Of a stretch of 64,000 bases of DNA, positions 34,672 through 43,321 are shown in pieces. The translations under genes were made by a program, and so were the position numbers. Origin of the DNA: Nitrospira sp. Its GTDB lineage: Bacteria; Nitrospirota; Nitrospiria; Nitrospirales; Nitrospiraceae. Positions within the stretch are counted from its first letter, which is position 1. Each line of letters opens with the position of its first letter. Location of the stretch: NCBI GenBank assembly GCA_024998565.1, contig JACOEM010000005.1, positions 221,104 through 285,103 of the forward strand, in the 5' to 3' direction. The notes below the pieces were generated by a model, which saw nothing but the letters and a program-made list of their open reading frames with translations, ran no database searches and was not told where the DNA came from.

Positions 34672-35013
34672 CTACGCTGCCCGCCCCTTTTTGCTGCGGC
34701 CTTCGCCGCTGATCGCCTTGGCAAGATCGGCGGAATTGGCACCGAGGAGCAAGAGCGAGCTGACCAAGAGGTCCATGGACACGGAGGGGTCGCCGGCTTC
34801 CATCTTCGCCACCCTGGATTGGCTGGATTGAAGGCATTCGGCGAGTTGGACTTGTGATAAACCCTGTTTATTCCGTCAATCTCGCAGACTCCGACTGAGC
34901 GCCAACTTCATATCGATGAGCGCCGACTCTGCCTCGGACAGGCCCAGGAACTCCTTCACCGACCCGACAGCCCATCCGGCCGCTTCCAGCTTGGCTCGTT
35001 TTGTGTTCTTCAT
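34672..35013 (-). pseudogene. Xre-family antitoxin interrupted by an in-frame stop
   Basis: From ATG 35013 the frame reads M-K-N-T-K-R-A-K-L-E-A-A-G-W and E-F-L-G-L-S-E-A-E, the N-terminus of a common Xre antitoxin family, up to residue 45, where TGA (34876-34878) replaces the expected Leu codon (R-S-L-R-D-stop-R-N-K-Q-G). The frame then continues with the HTH (S-Q-V-Q-L-A-E-C-L-Q-S-S-Q-S-R-V-A-K-M-E-A-G) to TAG at 34672. No toxin partner is found next to it. Confidence 0.75.
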
Positions 35014-35034
35014 CTGAAGTGCCCGCGGAAAGTT

Positions 35035-35328
35035 CTACGCAGCTTTTGCGGCCGCTTTCGCTAGAAGTTCATGAATCAAGGATTGATACGGCTTCCCCTG
35101 CTTGGCAGCCATCTTGCGCAGCTGGCTCAGAAGTTTCGGGGACAGACGAATGGCGATCAACTGCTTGGCCATGCCGCTGGCCGGCCGGCCGACTCGACGC
35201 ATACGTTTCAACTCTGCGTCCGTCGCTTCCGGGATATCGGAGAAATCAATTTGCGAGTCCGGTATATGCTTGACGCTCTTTTCGACTCGCCTGCCTTGCG
35301 CTGATGAGCCGGATGGTTTCTTTCTCAT
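35035..35328 (-). CDS. BrnA-like (CopG-type) antitoxin
   Basis: 97 residues, ATG at 35328 with GGAGAG upstream. D-F-S-D-I-P-E-A-T-D-A-E-L-K-R-M and I-A-I-R-L-S-P-K-L-L-S-Q-L-R-K-M followed by a Y-Q-S-L-I-H-E-L-L helix match BrnA-type ribbon-helix-helix antitoxins. The toxin reading frame (BrnT) overlaps the first third of this gene in another frame but is truncated, so this is an orphan antitoxin. Confidence 0.75.
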   Translation of the reverse strand: MRKKPSGSSAQGRRVEKSVKHIPDSQIDFSDIPEATDAELKRMRRVGRPASGMAKQLIAIRLSPKLLSQLRKMAAKQGKPYQSLIHELLAKAAAKAA

Positions 35329-35391
35329 GGTCTCTCCTTCGTATCGTATACACCACAAACAAGATTCGCCCTGACAGAGATTGGCCTATAC
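35246..35391 (-). pseudogene. BrnT-like toxin, C-terminal remnant
   Basis: In the frame ending at TGA 35246 the last about 48 codons read G-R-I-L-F-V-V-Y-T, E-T-I-R-L-I-S-A-R-Q-A-S-R-K-E-R-Q-A-Y, the conserved C-terminal half of BrnT ribonuclease toxins. Upstream, the frame enters the WYL gene and similarity is lost, so the N-terminal half (catalytic His/Asp region) is gone. Overlaps brnA by 83 bp. Confidence 0.65.
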
Positions 35392-36372
35392 TTGCGCTGC
35401 GATCCGTTGCGCTTCCTGGCGCACGGCTTCCCGCAGGCTGTCGGGTTTGAGGACCTTCACCCCGCTGCCGAAGCTCAGCACCCACCCGATCAGCTCTCTC
35501 GTATCGGCCACGGAGAGGGTCATCCGCAGACCGCCGCTTTTGGTGCGTTTGGTCCCCTGTGTGGCATGCCAGACGCGATCCTTCACCCAGGCGGCGGTGG
35601 CCCTGTTGAACTCCAATTCCACCTCGATGCGCGGCCCGCGCATGACGGTCAGCGCATCCTGCACGAAGGCGTCGAGATCGAAATGCAGCGGCATCTGATA
35701 GGGATGGTCGGTGGGCGTGACGGACTTGATCCGCTCCACGGCGAACATGCGCGGCTCGCGTCGCAGGTGGCAGTAGGCAATGAGGTAGAGGCCGCCGGTC
35801 GCGTACCAGAGCCGATAGGGATCCACTTCGCGCCTGGTCGTGCGGCCGCGCGAGGCGGAATCGTAACGGATCTGCACGGTCGTGGCGTTGGTGATGGCTC
35901 TGGTGAGGCGGTCGATGGTTTCGCGATGTTGCCGATACCGTTTGTGCGGACCGAGGCCCACGCTGAAGGTGCCGTCGAGCTGTTGGACCAAGGCCACGCC
36001 CTGCGGCGGCAGCGCGGCGGCGGCCTTGCCTAAGGCAGACTGCAGAGAGGTGTGGAGTTCGGTGCCTTCCAGCGGGGTAATGAGCCGACGGCTGAAGGTC
36101 AGCGCCATCAGCTCAGAGGGGGAGAAGCGCAACCCGGGGACGTTTCGAAATCCCTCCATGAGCCGCCAGCAGGTCTGACCGTTGATGCGTTCGGTGACGA
36201 GGGGGTAGCCCGCCTCTTCCAGCGCGGCGAGGTCGCGACGAAGGGTGCGAGGATGCCGGGTGGAGCCGGGCGCGAGCGACTCAGCCAGCTGCTCCAGCGT
36301 AAGGCCCTGCCGCGACGCCTCCAACTGCTTCAACACCACCAACAGACGCACCGCCTGATCGTTGCGCGCCAT
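35386..36372 (-). CDS. WYL-domain transcriptional regulator
   Basis: 328 residues; GGGGAGACG before the ATG. An N-terminal winged HTH (R-L-L-V-V-L-K-Q-L-E ... R-T-L-R-R-D-L-A-A-L-E-E-A-G-Y-P-L) leads to a WYL domain with D-P-Y-R-L-W-Y-A-T-G-G-L-Y-L-I-A-Y-C-H-L-R and a C-terminal WCX extension. WYL regulators (BrxR, CapW, PafC types) bind DNA-damage or nucleotide signals and often control defence loci. It sits at the right edge of the toxin-antitoxin/restriction island. Confidence 0.88.
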   Translation of the reverse strand: MARNDQAVRLLVVLKQLEASRQGLTLEQLAESLAPGSTRHPRTLRRDLAALEEAGYPLVTERINGQTCWRLMEGFRNVPGLRFSPSELMALTFSRRLITPLEGTELHTSLQSALGKAAAALPPQGVALVQQLDGTFSVGLGPHKRYRQHRETIDRLTRAITNATTVQIRYDSASRGRTTRREVDPYRLWYATGGLYLIAYCHLRREPRMFAVERIKSVTPTDHPYQMPLHFDLDAFVQDALTVMRGPRIEVELEFNRATAAWVKDRVWHATQGTKRTKSGGLRMTLSVADTRELIGWVLSFGSGVKVLKPDSLREAVRQEAQRIAAQV

Positions 36373-36486
36373 CGTCTCCCCGCTCCCGGCCCGGTCGATT
36401 GCGGCGCCAGTCTACCAGGATGGCCCGAGGGGAGGAAGAGGAACCGTATCTCGTAGGGACCTGGGGAGGCGTTCCGACCGGACCCA

Positions 36487-36519
36487 AACGTTTCACCTTT
36501 TACGTTTCACGCTTCACGG
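36487..36519. repeat. ACGTTTCAC-type intergenic repeat
   Basis: AACGTTTCACCTTTTACGTT then TCACGCTTCACGGG; related arrays lie at 33585-33627, 34494-34560 and 36861-36990. Confidence 0.6.
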
Positions 36520-36546
36520 GCGCCGGCCCTCGAGGCCGTCTCCCAC

Positions 36547-36825
36547 TCAGGTAGGAATATCGGTGGTGCCGTCGTAGGAGGCGCGGGATTGGTGAGCGAT
36601 TTTCAACACGTCGCCGTCTTTCACCACGGAATCGAGTGAGCCGACCTTGCGGTTCACGGTCACCAGCAGTTCGCCGCGCACCACGAACGGCGCCAGGGCA
36701 TCCATGAGGTCGGCATTGCCTTCGATGAGTAGCTTAATGGGTACCGATCCTTCCACTTCCACATCCAATTCCGGTTCCGTCACCCGCTGTTGTAACGTCG
36801 GCCCAAGAATCAACACTTTGACCAT
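36547..36825 (-). CDS. MoaD/ThiS-like small protein without the GG tail
   Basis: 92 residues with a beta-grasp pattern (V-K-V-L-I-L-G-P-T, V-E-V-E-G-S-V-P-I-K-L-L-I-E, L-L-V-T-V-N-R-K-V, V-K-D-G-D-V-L-K-I) as in ThiS/MoaD sulfur carriers. The functional C-terminal Gly-Gly is missing; the protein ends T-D-I-P-T. It may be an inactive or differently used ubiquitin-like fold. Lies between a repeat block and the WYL gene; no thiamine or molybdopterin genes are nearby. Confidence 0.55.
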   Translation of the reverse strand: MVKVLILGPTLQQRVTEPELDVEVEGSVPIKLLIEGNADLMDALAPFVVRGELLVTVNRKVGSLDSVVKDGDVLKIAHQSRASYDGTTDIPT

Positions 36826-36860
36826 AGTCGATGAATCCTCCTATTCAGTCGGTGCGTGGG

Positions 36861-36990
36861 GCGTGAAACGTGAGACGTAAAAGGTGAAACGACTTTCGGT
36901 CGTGTTCCGGCTTATGCTTTGCCTCTTACGTCCTATTTCTTCGCCTTTTACGTTTCACGTTTCACGTCTAACGTTTCACGTTTCCCGCCT
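36861..36990. repeat. Inverted ACGTTTCAC-type repeat block
   Basis: GTGAAACGTGAGACGTAAAA (from 36863) faces TTTTACGTTTCACGTTTCAC plus a TCTAACGTTTCACGTTTC array (36946-36985) across about 55 bp, so the block can form a long imperfect hairpin. It lies between the MoaD-like and the mini-cytochrome genes. Confidence 0.6.
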
Positions 36991-37232
36991 CACCCTTGCG
37001 CCCGCGCGTGGCAATGCAGGCAATCCTGCCGCTTGGGATGCTGCCCCGGCAAGGGGCGCGCGCCGGTCGGCGTATGGCAAGTCGTGCACTGGCTCTCTAC
37101 GGTGATCGCCTGGTGCGCGCTGTTGGCCGGCACCTTCGGGTTGCGGTCGCGCGGCGACGGCAGCAGGGCCACGCCTCCCACCACGAGCAGCGCCAGCACC
37201 ACAAAAATCATATCCACTTTGCGAAAGGTCAT
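36990..37232 (-). CDS. Membrane-anchored diheme-type mini-cytochrome c
   Basis: 80 residues: one N-terminal helix (F-V-V-L-A-L-L-V-V-G-G-V-A-L-L), then C-T-T-C-H and C-L-H-C-H, two heme c motifs spaced 18 residues apart. The anchor would place the hemes in the periplasm. The start codon overlaps the stop of the large FAD/Fe-S gene (ATGA, 37229-37232), so the two are translated together and probably form one electron path. Confidence 0.75.
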   Translation of the reverse strand: MTFRKVDMIFVVLALLVVGGVALLPSPRDRNPKVPANSAHQAITVESQCTTCHTPTGARPLPGQHPKRQDCLHCHARAQG

Positions 37233-40069
37233 TGGCCCGCTCCTGATCCTGTCTCGGTGGCAGCCCCCGCCTCATAGGCGTCCTTGAGTAATTGCGCCAC
37301 ATGTTTTACGGCCACGCGGCCGCGCATGCCGTTGCTGAGCTGAATCATGCAGGCCGGGCAACTGGTGGCCACCGTCTCCGCCCCGCTCTGCTCGATATTC
37401 CGCCGCTTCCGGTCGAAGACTTTTTGCGAGGTGTCGTAGTCCTTGACGATGTAGGTGCCGGCCCCGCCCGCGCAGCGGTCGGCATCGGTCATCTCCACAT
37501 AGTCCGATCCCGGCAATTGTTTGAGCAACTGCCGCGGCTCCTTGGTCACCCCGGCGGCTCGCAGGTGACAGGACGAATGGTAGGTCACCTTCCCGCCCTG
37601 GCCTTGCGGCGTCCCCATCGGTGGATGCCGGTCGGAGCGCGCCACGAATTCCGTGATGTGGAGCACCTTCTTCGCCAACGCCTCCGCCGCCTGCTGTTCC
37701 GGCCCGCTCTCGAAAAACTTTTTGTATTCCTTGAGCATCAGCGTGCAGGAGGCGCAACCCGTGACGACCTGATCATAGCCCGCCAGGGACTGCAGATTGA
37801 AGCGAGCGTTGTCCTTCACCAGATCCAGATGCCCGTAAGTTTCGATCGGCGTTCCGGAACAACGCTGCGGCGGAAGTTCCGGTTCGACCTGATGTTTGCG
37901 CAGGACAGAAATGACCGCGTCCCCCACCCCGTCGTCGAAGTAGTTCGCCGCGCAGCCGTGAAAGTACGCGACGCGGGGGCCGGTCTTGGACTTCGAGGGT
38001 TGCGTCAACTCCGGATACCGGTCGCGCAGATGGATCGTCGCGAGTTTGGGCAGGACCATGTCCGCCGGGAGTTTGGCCGTGGAGGCGATGCGTTTCATCA
38101 CCGGCGCGGCCAGCCGTTCGAGCAGACCGCGTGGAGCGGGCCGATCCCACCACGATTGCGTCCTGGCCAATAGTTTAAGTATCGCTTCAAATACCGGCAA
38201 TTTCGCCTGTAGGGCAAAGAGCCAGCGCGAGCCCTGGTTGGGATTCTCGGCGCGCCGCTGGAGGATCAGCTCCGACACATCCACCCCGGCCGGACAGATC
38301 GTGCGGCAGGATTTACAGTTCAAGCAGGCCTCCACCACCCGCTTCGAGTCGAGGTAGCTGTAGTCCTTCGCCGTGACGATTTCGAACCAGCCGCGCGAGC
38401 TCATGTCTTCCGACTGGAAGACGTCGTAGACCGGACAGACGGAGTTGCACTTCGCGCAGGTCGCACAGGATTTCGAGAGGCGCTGGTAGTCGATGTGTTC
38501 GGTGAAGGGCGTCTCGCTGATCTTGATGCCGGGGTTCATCACGTTCGCCGGATCGATCGTCTGCTTCACCTGCACGAAGAGTTGATACAACTCATCACCG
38601 AACATCTTGCGCACATATTCCGCCCGCACGCGGCCGTCGCCATGTTCGCCGCAAATGGACCCCTCGAACCGCGAGAGCACCGCGCTGTGAATCTCGTGGT
38701 AGGCCTGCACCATCTTGTCGAAATCCTGCCGGTCGTTCACGTCGAGCAGGGGCGTGATGTGGGCGTTGCCGTTACCGATATGGCCGAAGATCGCCACCGG
38801 CACATGCTGGCCCTCGAAGAAGGTTTCCAGGTAGCGGATCAACTCGCTGATCCGCGTGGCGGGCACGACCACGTCGTCCACGAAGTTGATCGGCTTCTTG
38901 CGCGGATCGAAGCGATAGAGTGTGGGGTACAAGGCCTTGCGCGCTTTCCAGAGTTGGTCGCGCTGCTCCTTGTCGTAGGCAATGGTGAGGTCGCCGCACA
39001 GTTGATAACGCCCGCAGATGGCAGCCATTTGATCGGCCCGTTCACGCAGATCGGCTTCGCCTTCGCTGCTGTCCAGTTCGGCCAGCAGGGTGGCGGCGGC
39101 ATCGGCGGGAATGCCATGCGCCGACCGGCCGATCAAATTCAGCGTGTTCGCATCCATGACTTCCAGTGCGCTCGGCCGGAGGCTTAACAGATGCGGCACC
39201 GCTTCCCCGACTTCTTCGAGACGGCGAAAGTGGATCAACGCCGTCAACGTGCCCTGTGGTTTCGGCACGAGACGAAGCATCGCTTCGCTCACCACTCCCA
39301 ACGTACCCTCACTGCCGACGAACAGTTTGGGGAGATCGAAGACATCGCGACTCAGCCCGTCAGCAAGGCCGAACAAGTTATACCCGCAACTGTTCTTGCT
39401 CACCGTCGGCTTCTTGCCGTCGATCAGGCCGCGCTGCCGCTGGACGAGGTCGAGGATCAACTTGAGCGACGGATGGGCCGCGAGGGTCTGATCCAACTCA
39501 GGATCGTTCAGGTTCATCGAGGAAGCGGAGAGCCAGGAGCCGGACGGCAGGCAGACACGCATGGCCTGAACGTTGTCTTTCACGGAACCATAGATGAGGG
39601 TGTGGGGCCCGGCCGAATTGTTGGCGAGCATGCCCCCGAGCTTGCACATGTCGCCGCTGGACGGGTCGGGACCGAAGAGGAGATTGCGGCGCCCGAGTTG
39701 CTTGTTCAATTCCGCCAGGACGATCCCCGGCTGCACACGGGCCCGGCGTTCCTCCTCATTCACGTCGAGGATGCGGTTCATCTTGGAGATATCCAGGATG
39801 ATGCCGGAACCGATCGCGGAGCCGGTGAGATTAGTACCGGCGGCGCGCGGCGTGAGGGGGATGCCCCGCTCCACCGCAAATCGCACGACGGTATCGATGT
39901 CGCCTTCATGCTCCGCGAGCACGACGGCTTGCGGCTGCATCCGGTAAATGCTGGCATCGACGGCGTAGGCGGTCAGCGTAGGCACATCGTTCCAGACCTT
40001 CGCCTGTCCGAGGAGTTGCCGAAGGTCGCTGACGACGACGGATGAGGTGTTAGGAAGGATGAGGGTCAT
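37229..40069 (-). CDS. FAD-binding and Fe-S oxidoreductase (GlcD-GlcF-type fusion)
   Basis: 946 residues. N-terminal FAD-binding type 4 domain (P-L-T-P-R-A-A-G-T-N-L-T-G-S-A, S-G-D-M-C-K-L-G-G-M-L-A-N-N-S-A-G), FAD-oxidase C domain, then two 4Fe-4S motifs (C-A-T-C-A-K-C-N-S-V-C-P and C-L-N-C-K-S-C-R-T-I-C-P) and two CCG Cys-rich domains (one with H-G-C-A-A-N-Y-F, one with C-A-G-G-A-G-T-Y). The layout equals glycolate/D-lactate dehydrogenase GlcD plus GlcF in one chain. It oxidises a 2-hydroxyacid and passes electrons to Fe-S centres, perhaps to the coupled heme protein. Substrate unknown. Confidence 0.9.
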   Translation of the reverse strand: MTLILPNTSSVVVSDLRQLLGQAKVWNDVPTLTAYAVDASIYRMQPQAVVLAEHEGDIDTVVRFAVERGIPLTPRAAGTNLTGSAIGSGIILDISKMNRILDVNEEERRARVQPGIVLAELNKQLGRRNLLFGPDPSSGDMCKLGGMLANNSAGPHTLIYGSVKDNVQAMRVCLPSGSWLSASSMNLNDPELDQTLAAHPSLKLILDLVQRQRGLIDGKKPTVSKNSCGYNLFGLADGLSRDVFDLPKLFVGSEGTLGVVSEAMLRLVPKPQGTLTALIHFRRLEEVGEAVPHLLSLRPSALEVMDANTLNLIGRSAHGIPADAAATLLAELDSSEGEADLRERADQMAAICGRYQLCGDLTIAYDKEQRDQLWKARKALYPTLYRFDPRKKPINFVDDVVVPATRISELIRYLETFFEGQHVPVAIFGHIGNGNAHITPLLDVNDRQDFDKMVQAYHEIHSAVLSRFEGSICGEHGDGRVRAEYVRKMFGDELYQLFVQVKQTIDPANVMNPGIKISETPFTEHIDYQRLSKSCATCAKCNSVCPVYDVFQSEDMSSRGWFEIVTAKDYSYLDSKRVVEACLNCKSCRTICPAGVDVSELILQRRAENPNQGSRWLFALQAKLPVFEAILKLLARTQSWWDRPAPRGLLERLAAPVMKRIASTAKLPADMVLPKLATIHLRDRYPELTQPSKSKTGPRVAYFHGCAANYFDDGVGDAVISVLRKHQVEPELPPQRCSGTPIETYGHLDLVKDNARFNLQSLAGYDQVVTGCASCTLMLKEYKKFFESGPEQQAAEALAKKVLHITEFVARSDRHPPMGTPQGQGGKVTYHSSCHLRAAGVTKEPRQLLKQLPGSDYVEMTDADRCAGGAGTYIVKDYDTSQKVFDRKRRNIEQSGAETVATSCPACMIQLSNGMRGRVAVKHVAQLLKDAYEAGAATETGSGAGQ

Positions 40070-40176
40070 GCTTGTGATTACGTTGCGTTATTGTAGTCGC
40101 TCGGAAGAGAGCAGGACAAGTGAGTTGTTGCTTAGCACCCGATTCGCTAAGATACGTGCCATTCGAACGAGGCGCC

Positions 40177-41148
40177 ATGTCACCTCCCATCCTTTATATC
40201 TCCCGACTGTTGCCCGATCCGGTCATGGCGGCCGCCCGCCAGCAGTTTCAGCTCTTCAATGAGCCGCGCGACATCGCACCCTCATGGGAGACCTTCAAGG
40301 CAGGCCTTCGCGAAGCCGATGCGGCCATCTGCACCCTGACCGATCGCGTGGATGCGGCCCTGCTGGCCGAGCCGACCAGACTCAAGATCCTGGCGAACTA
40401 CGCCGTGGGGTATAACAACATCGACCTCACCGCCGCGACGGCCAAGGGCATTGTGGTCACGAACACGCCGGACGTGTTGACCGACTCGACGGCCGATCTC
40501 ACCTGGGCCTTGATCCTGGCGGTGGCGCGGCGGGTGGCGGAAGGCGACGCCTACGTGCGAGCGGGAGCCTGGCCCGGTTGGGCCCCGACTCAAATGCTGG
40601 GGACGGATGTCTCGGGCAAGGTGCTGGGTATCGTCGGCATGGGGCGGATCGGACAGGCGGTGGCGAAGCGGGCCGCCGGATTTAACATGCGCATTTGTTA
40701 CAGCTCACGAACCCCGCATGCGCCGGGACACATCTCGTCGCAATGGGAACAGCGCCCCCTGCCCGACCTGCTGAGAGAAGCCGACTTCGTGACTCTGCAT
40801 GTACCGCTTACGCCGGAGACGCATCACTTGATCGGCCCGCGGCAGCTGGCACTCATGAAGCCCACGGCGTTCCTGCTCAATACCTCACGGGGACCGGTGG
40901 TGGATGAAGGCGCGTTGGTCGATGCACTCTTGCGACGTCAACTGGCCGGCGCGGGGTTGGATGTGTTCGAACAGGAACCGGTCTTTCACCCCAGTCTGCG
41001 CGACCTGCGGCAGGTAGTGCTCCTCCCGCACCTCGGCTCCGCGACCTTGGCGACGCGTGTGCGCATGGGAATGATCTGCCTGGAGAACATTGCCGCAGTC
41101 TGCGCCGGGAGGCCGGCTCTGAATCAGGTCAATCGCACGCAGGCGTAG
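40177..41148 (+). CDS. D-2-hydroxyacid dehydrogenase (glyoxylate/hydroxypyruvate reductase type)
   Basis: 323 residues from the ATG at 40177 (GAGGCG upstream). NAD(P) motif G-I-V-G-M-G-R-I-G-Q-A-V-A, and the catalytic set Arg (N-T-S-R-G-P-V-V-D-E), Glu (F-E-Q-E-P-V), His (L-P-H-L-G-S-A-T). The sequence is closest in pattern to glyoxylate reductases. It is divergent from the FAD/Fe-S oxidase gene 108 bp away, so the pair could handle opposite steps of glycolate/glyoxylate or related hydroxyacid metabolism (inference). Confidence 0.88.
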   Translation: MSPPILYISRLLPDPVMAAARQQFQLFNEPRDIAPSWETFKAGLREADAAICTLTDRVDAALLAEPTRLKILANYAVGYNNIDLTAATAKGIVVTNTPDVLTDSTADLTWALILAVARRVAEGDAYVRAGAWPGWAPTQMLGTDVSGKVLGIVGMGRIGQAVAKRAAGFNMRICYSSRTPHAPGHISSQWEQRPLPDLLREADFVTLHVPLTPETHHLIGPRQLALMKPTAFLLNTSRGPVVDEGALVDALLRRQLAGAGLDVFEQEPVFHPSLRDLRQVVLLPHLGSATLATRVRMGMICLENIAAVCAGRPALNQVNRTQA

Positions 41149-41226
41149 TGCCGTAGATCGCATCACGTGTGTGAACGCCGCCGAAATGGTGAGGGGCCTG
41201 TGCCCAGTGAGCACGCGGTCGGTGGG

Positions 41227-43146
41227 CTAGTGGCCCGCGAGTGGGAGAGGACTGATCTGACTGGAAGCGGGAAGTTCCGGATGGGTGACCCCGTTGGTGC
41301 CGAGGTTGCGTAGCGCTTCGACCCGGCGAGGCACATCGTGGAACGAGGGAATGGACTGATACATGGCGAGCGCCCGATCGCGGGCACCGGTTTTTTCGTA
41401 GAGCATCGCCAGTTCATACCGCACGAGCTGGGCATTGCCTCCCCGGCAGCGCGAGTCGGCGATGAGCTTCTCCAGCAATTGAATGGCCTGATCGAACCGG
41501 TTCTGCTCCTTCAGGCAAAGTCCCAGCATCAGGCAGGAATCGACGAAGAACCCCGAGTCCTTCATCGAGGAGACGAACTCTTCCTTCGCTTCCTCCAACA
41601 ATCCCATGTCCTTATAGGCCATACCCAGCGCGTACTGCGTTTCCGCGTCCACCTGGGCCACGGGTTGCGCAGCAGGAACGGGGGCCGGAGGAGGCTCGAC
41701 GGGCGCGGCCTGGGCAACGGGCGGCGCCGGAGCCGGAACGGGCGGAGGCGGCGGGGTGACCTGAGCCAGCACAGGCGCCATCACCGGCGCGGGAGCGGCT
41801 GGGGTAGGCGAGCTGTCCTGCAATCGGAACGGCATGTCTACCGCAGGCGCGGCAATGACCGGAGCGGGAGCCGGTTCCGGTTGTGGTTCCGGTTCGAGCT
41901 GGATCGCGACAGGCTCCGGTGTCATCACCATCGGCTCTGTGACTTCCGATTCGGTGGACGATGAGGCAGTCGGGTCGAACGCCGGCGCGAGCTTGCGGGC
42001 AATGGCGCTGCCCGGAGCCAGGGCCTGGACCTTCTCAAACAGCTCAGCCGGCAGGGTGGGCATACCCGGTTCCGGATGTTCCAGCAAAATCTCCACGGCC
42101 CTGCCGAAATGCTGCGCCGCCGTGGCGGCATCTCCTTTTTCCTGATAGAGCTCGCCCAGCAGTTCCAACATCGGCACGGATGCCGGCTCGACCTTGAGAT
42201 AGTCGTTAATCAACAACTCGGCCATGGCATAGTCTTGCGCGCGCAACGCGGCACCGGCCAGGAATCGATATTCGCCCAACGCGACTTGCAGATTGCCCTG
42301 CAACAGATGCAGCCGCGCCAGCAGTTGGCAGATTTCCGGATTGCCCGGCTCCCGGCTCAGTAACTGCGTCAACATGGCTTCGGCGCCGGCATATTGCCCT
42401 TCTTCGATCCGCCGCGTCGCTTCCGCCATGAGATCGCTGCCTTCACCCGGCTTTGCCGCGGCCGCAGAGGGTTTGGCGGCGCGTACCACGGTTGAGGGCG
42501 CGCTTCCGCCCGACTCGATCATAGTGACGATTTCTTTGGCTTCGGCGTTCTCCGGATTCAGGCGCAAGACCGCCGCATACATGGCATTGGCCTGTTCATA
42601 TTGTTGGGCGGCGGAACGCTCCCGCCCGAGTTGGAGATATACGCGAATCGCTTCGTCGATCAACTGCTCCTGTTCACACAGTTCCGCCACGCGCAGCTGT
42701 GCGTCCAGATTGGACGGATCATGTGAAATGATTTTGCGGTAGATCTCGAGGGCTTCCTTGTTGCGGCCGTCCTTGAAGTAGTGCTTGCCCAGGGTCAAAT
42801 AATCCTGGACGGCGCTGCTCAAGAGCCCGCGCTCCGCATTCAAATCGCCGAGGTGCCGATAGATGTCGATCTTGGTGGGATCGACTTTGAGAATCTTTTT
42901 ATAGGCGGCAATGGCCTTGAGGACAGACCCTTCGGAACGGAACGCGCCGGCGGCTTGAAGAAAGGCGGCGACGGCGTCAGGCGTGGCATTGCGTTTCAGC
43001 TGGAGGTCGCCGATGGAGTTGAAAATCGTCCCGTCGGCCGGGGTATCGGTGGTGAGTTTTCGCCATTCGGCGATGGCAGCTTCGTACTGCCCCTTGGAGG
43101 CAAAGAGCTGCGCGTTTTGGAGAACTGTTCGGCGATCGACAGCCAA
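41227..43146 (-). CDS. TPR-repeat protein with Pro-rich linker
   Basis: 639 residues. At least nine TPR-type helix pairs: N-terminal block (about 15-320; e.g. A-I-A-A-Y-K-K-I-L-K-V-D-P-T, A-L-E-I-Y-R-K-I-I-S-H-D-P-S), a Pro/Ala-rich linker (about 410-505, with P-P-P-P-P and many P-A-P), and a second TPR block (508-625). No signal peptide, so cytoplasmic. It probably serves as a scaffold; function unknown. The next gene on the minus strand (cold-shock) is 175 bp upstream. Confidence 0.8.
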   Translation of the reverse strand: MAVDRRTVLQNAQLFASKGQYEAAIAEWRKLTTDTPADGTIFNSIGDLQLKRNATPDAVAAFLQAAGAFRSEGSVLKAIAAYKKILKVDPTKIDIYRHLGDLNAERGLLSSAVQDYLTLGKHYFKDGRNKEALEIYRKIISHDPSNLDAQLRVAELCEQEQLIDEAIRVYLQLGRERSAAQQYEQANAMYAAVLRLNPENAEAKEIVTMIESGGSAPSTVVRAAKPSAAAAKPGEGSDLMAEATRRIEEGQYAGAEAMLTQLLSREPGNPEICQLLARLHLLQGNLQVALGEYRFLAGAALRAQDYAMAELLINDYLKVEPASVPMLELLGELYQEKGDAATAAQHFGRAVEILLEHPEPGMPTLPAELFEKVQALAPGSAIARKLAPAFDPTASSSTESEVTEPMVMTPEPVAIQLEPEPQPEPAPAPVIAAPAVDMPFRLQDSSPTPAAPAPVMAPVLAQVTPPPPPVPAPAPPVAQAAPVEPPPAPVPAAQPVAQVDAETQYALGMAYKDMGLLEEAKEEFVSSMKDSGFFVDSCLMLGLCLKEQNRFDQAIQLLEKLIADSRCRGGNAQLVRYELAMLYEKTGARDRALAMYQSIPSFHDVPRRVEALRNLGTNGVTHPELPASSQISPLPLAGH

Positions 43147-43273
43147 GAAGACTCCTCACCCGACGTTGAGAGTCAACGCTAACAGTCTGCCTTTTCTTTG
43201 TCAAACAAATGGATAAAACAGCAACACCGCGAACGCGGCGTCCAGAGCGGATGAAACCAACGGGGGCAAACCG

Positions 43274-43302
43274 GCGGCCCCTCCGGAACACAGAGGGGCC
43301 GC
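43274..43302 (-). terminator. Hairpin terminator downstream of the cold-shock gene
   Basis: Perfect 10-bp stem GCGGCCCCTC / GAGGGGCCGC with a 9-base loop, 20 bp past the cold-shock stop and before the TPR gene. The U-run after it on the minus strand is weak (GGTTTG), so efficiency may be limited. Confidence 0.6.
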
Positions 43303-43321
43303 GGATTACGATGCCCGGCGA

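Noticed and set aside
36487..36990. CRISPR array from ACGTTTCAC repeats
   Set aside because: Units are short, irregular and without unique spacers of constant length, and no cas gene is present.
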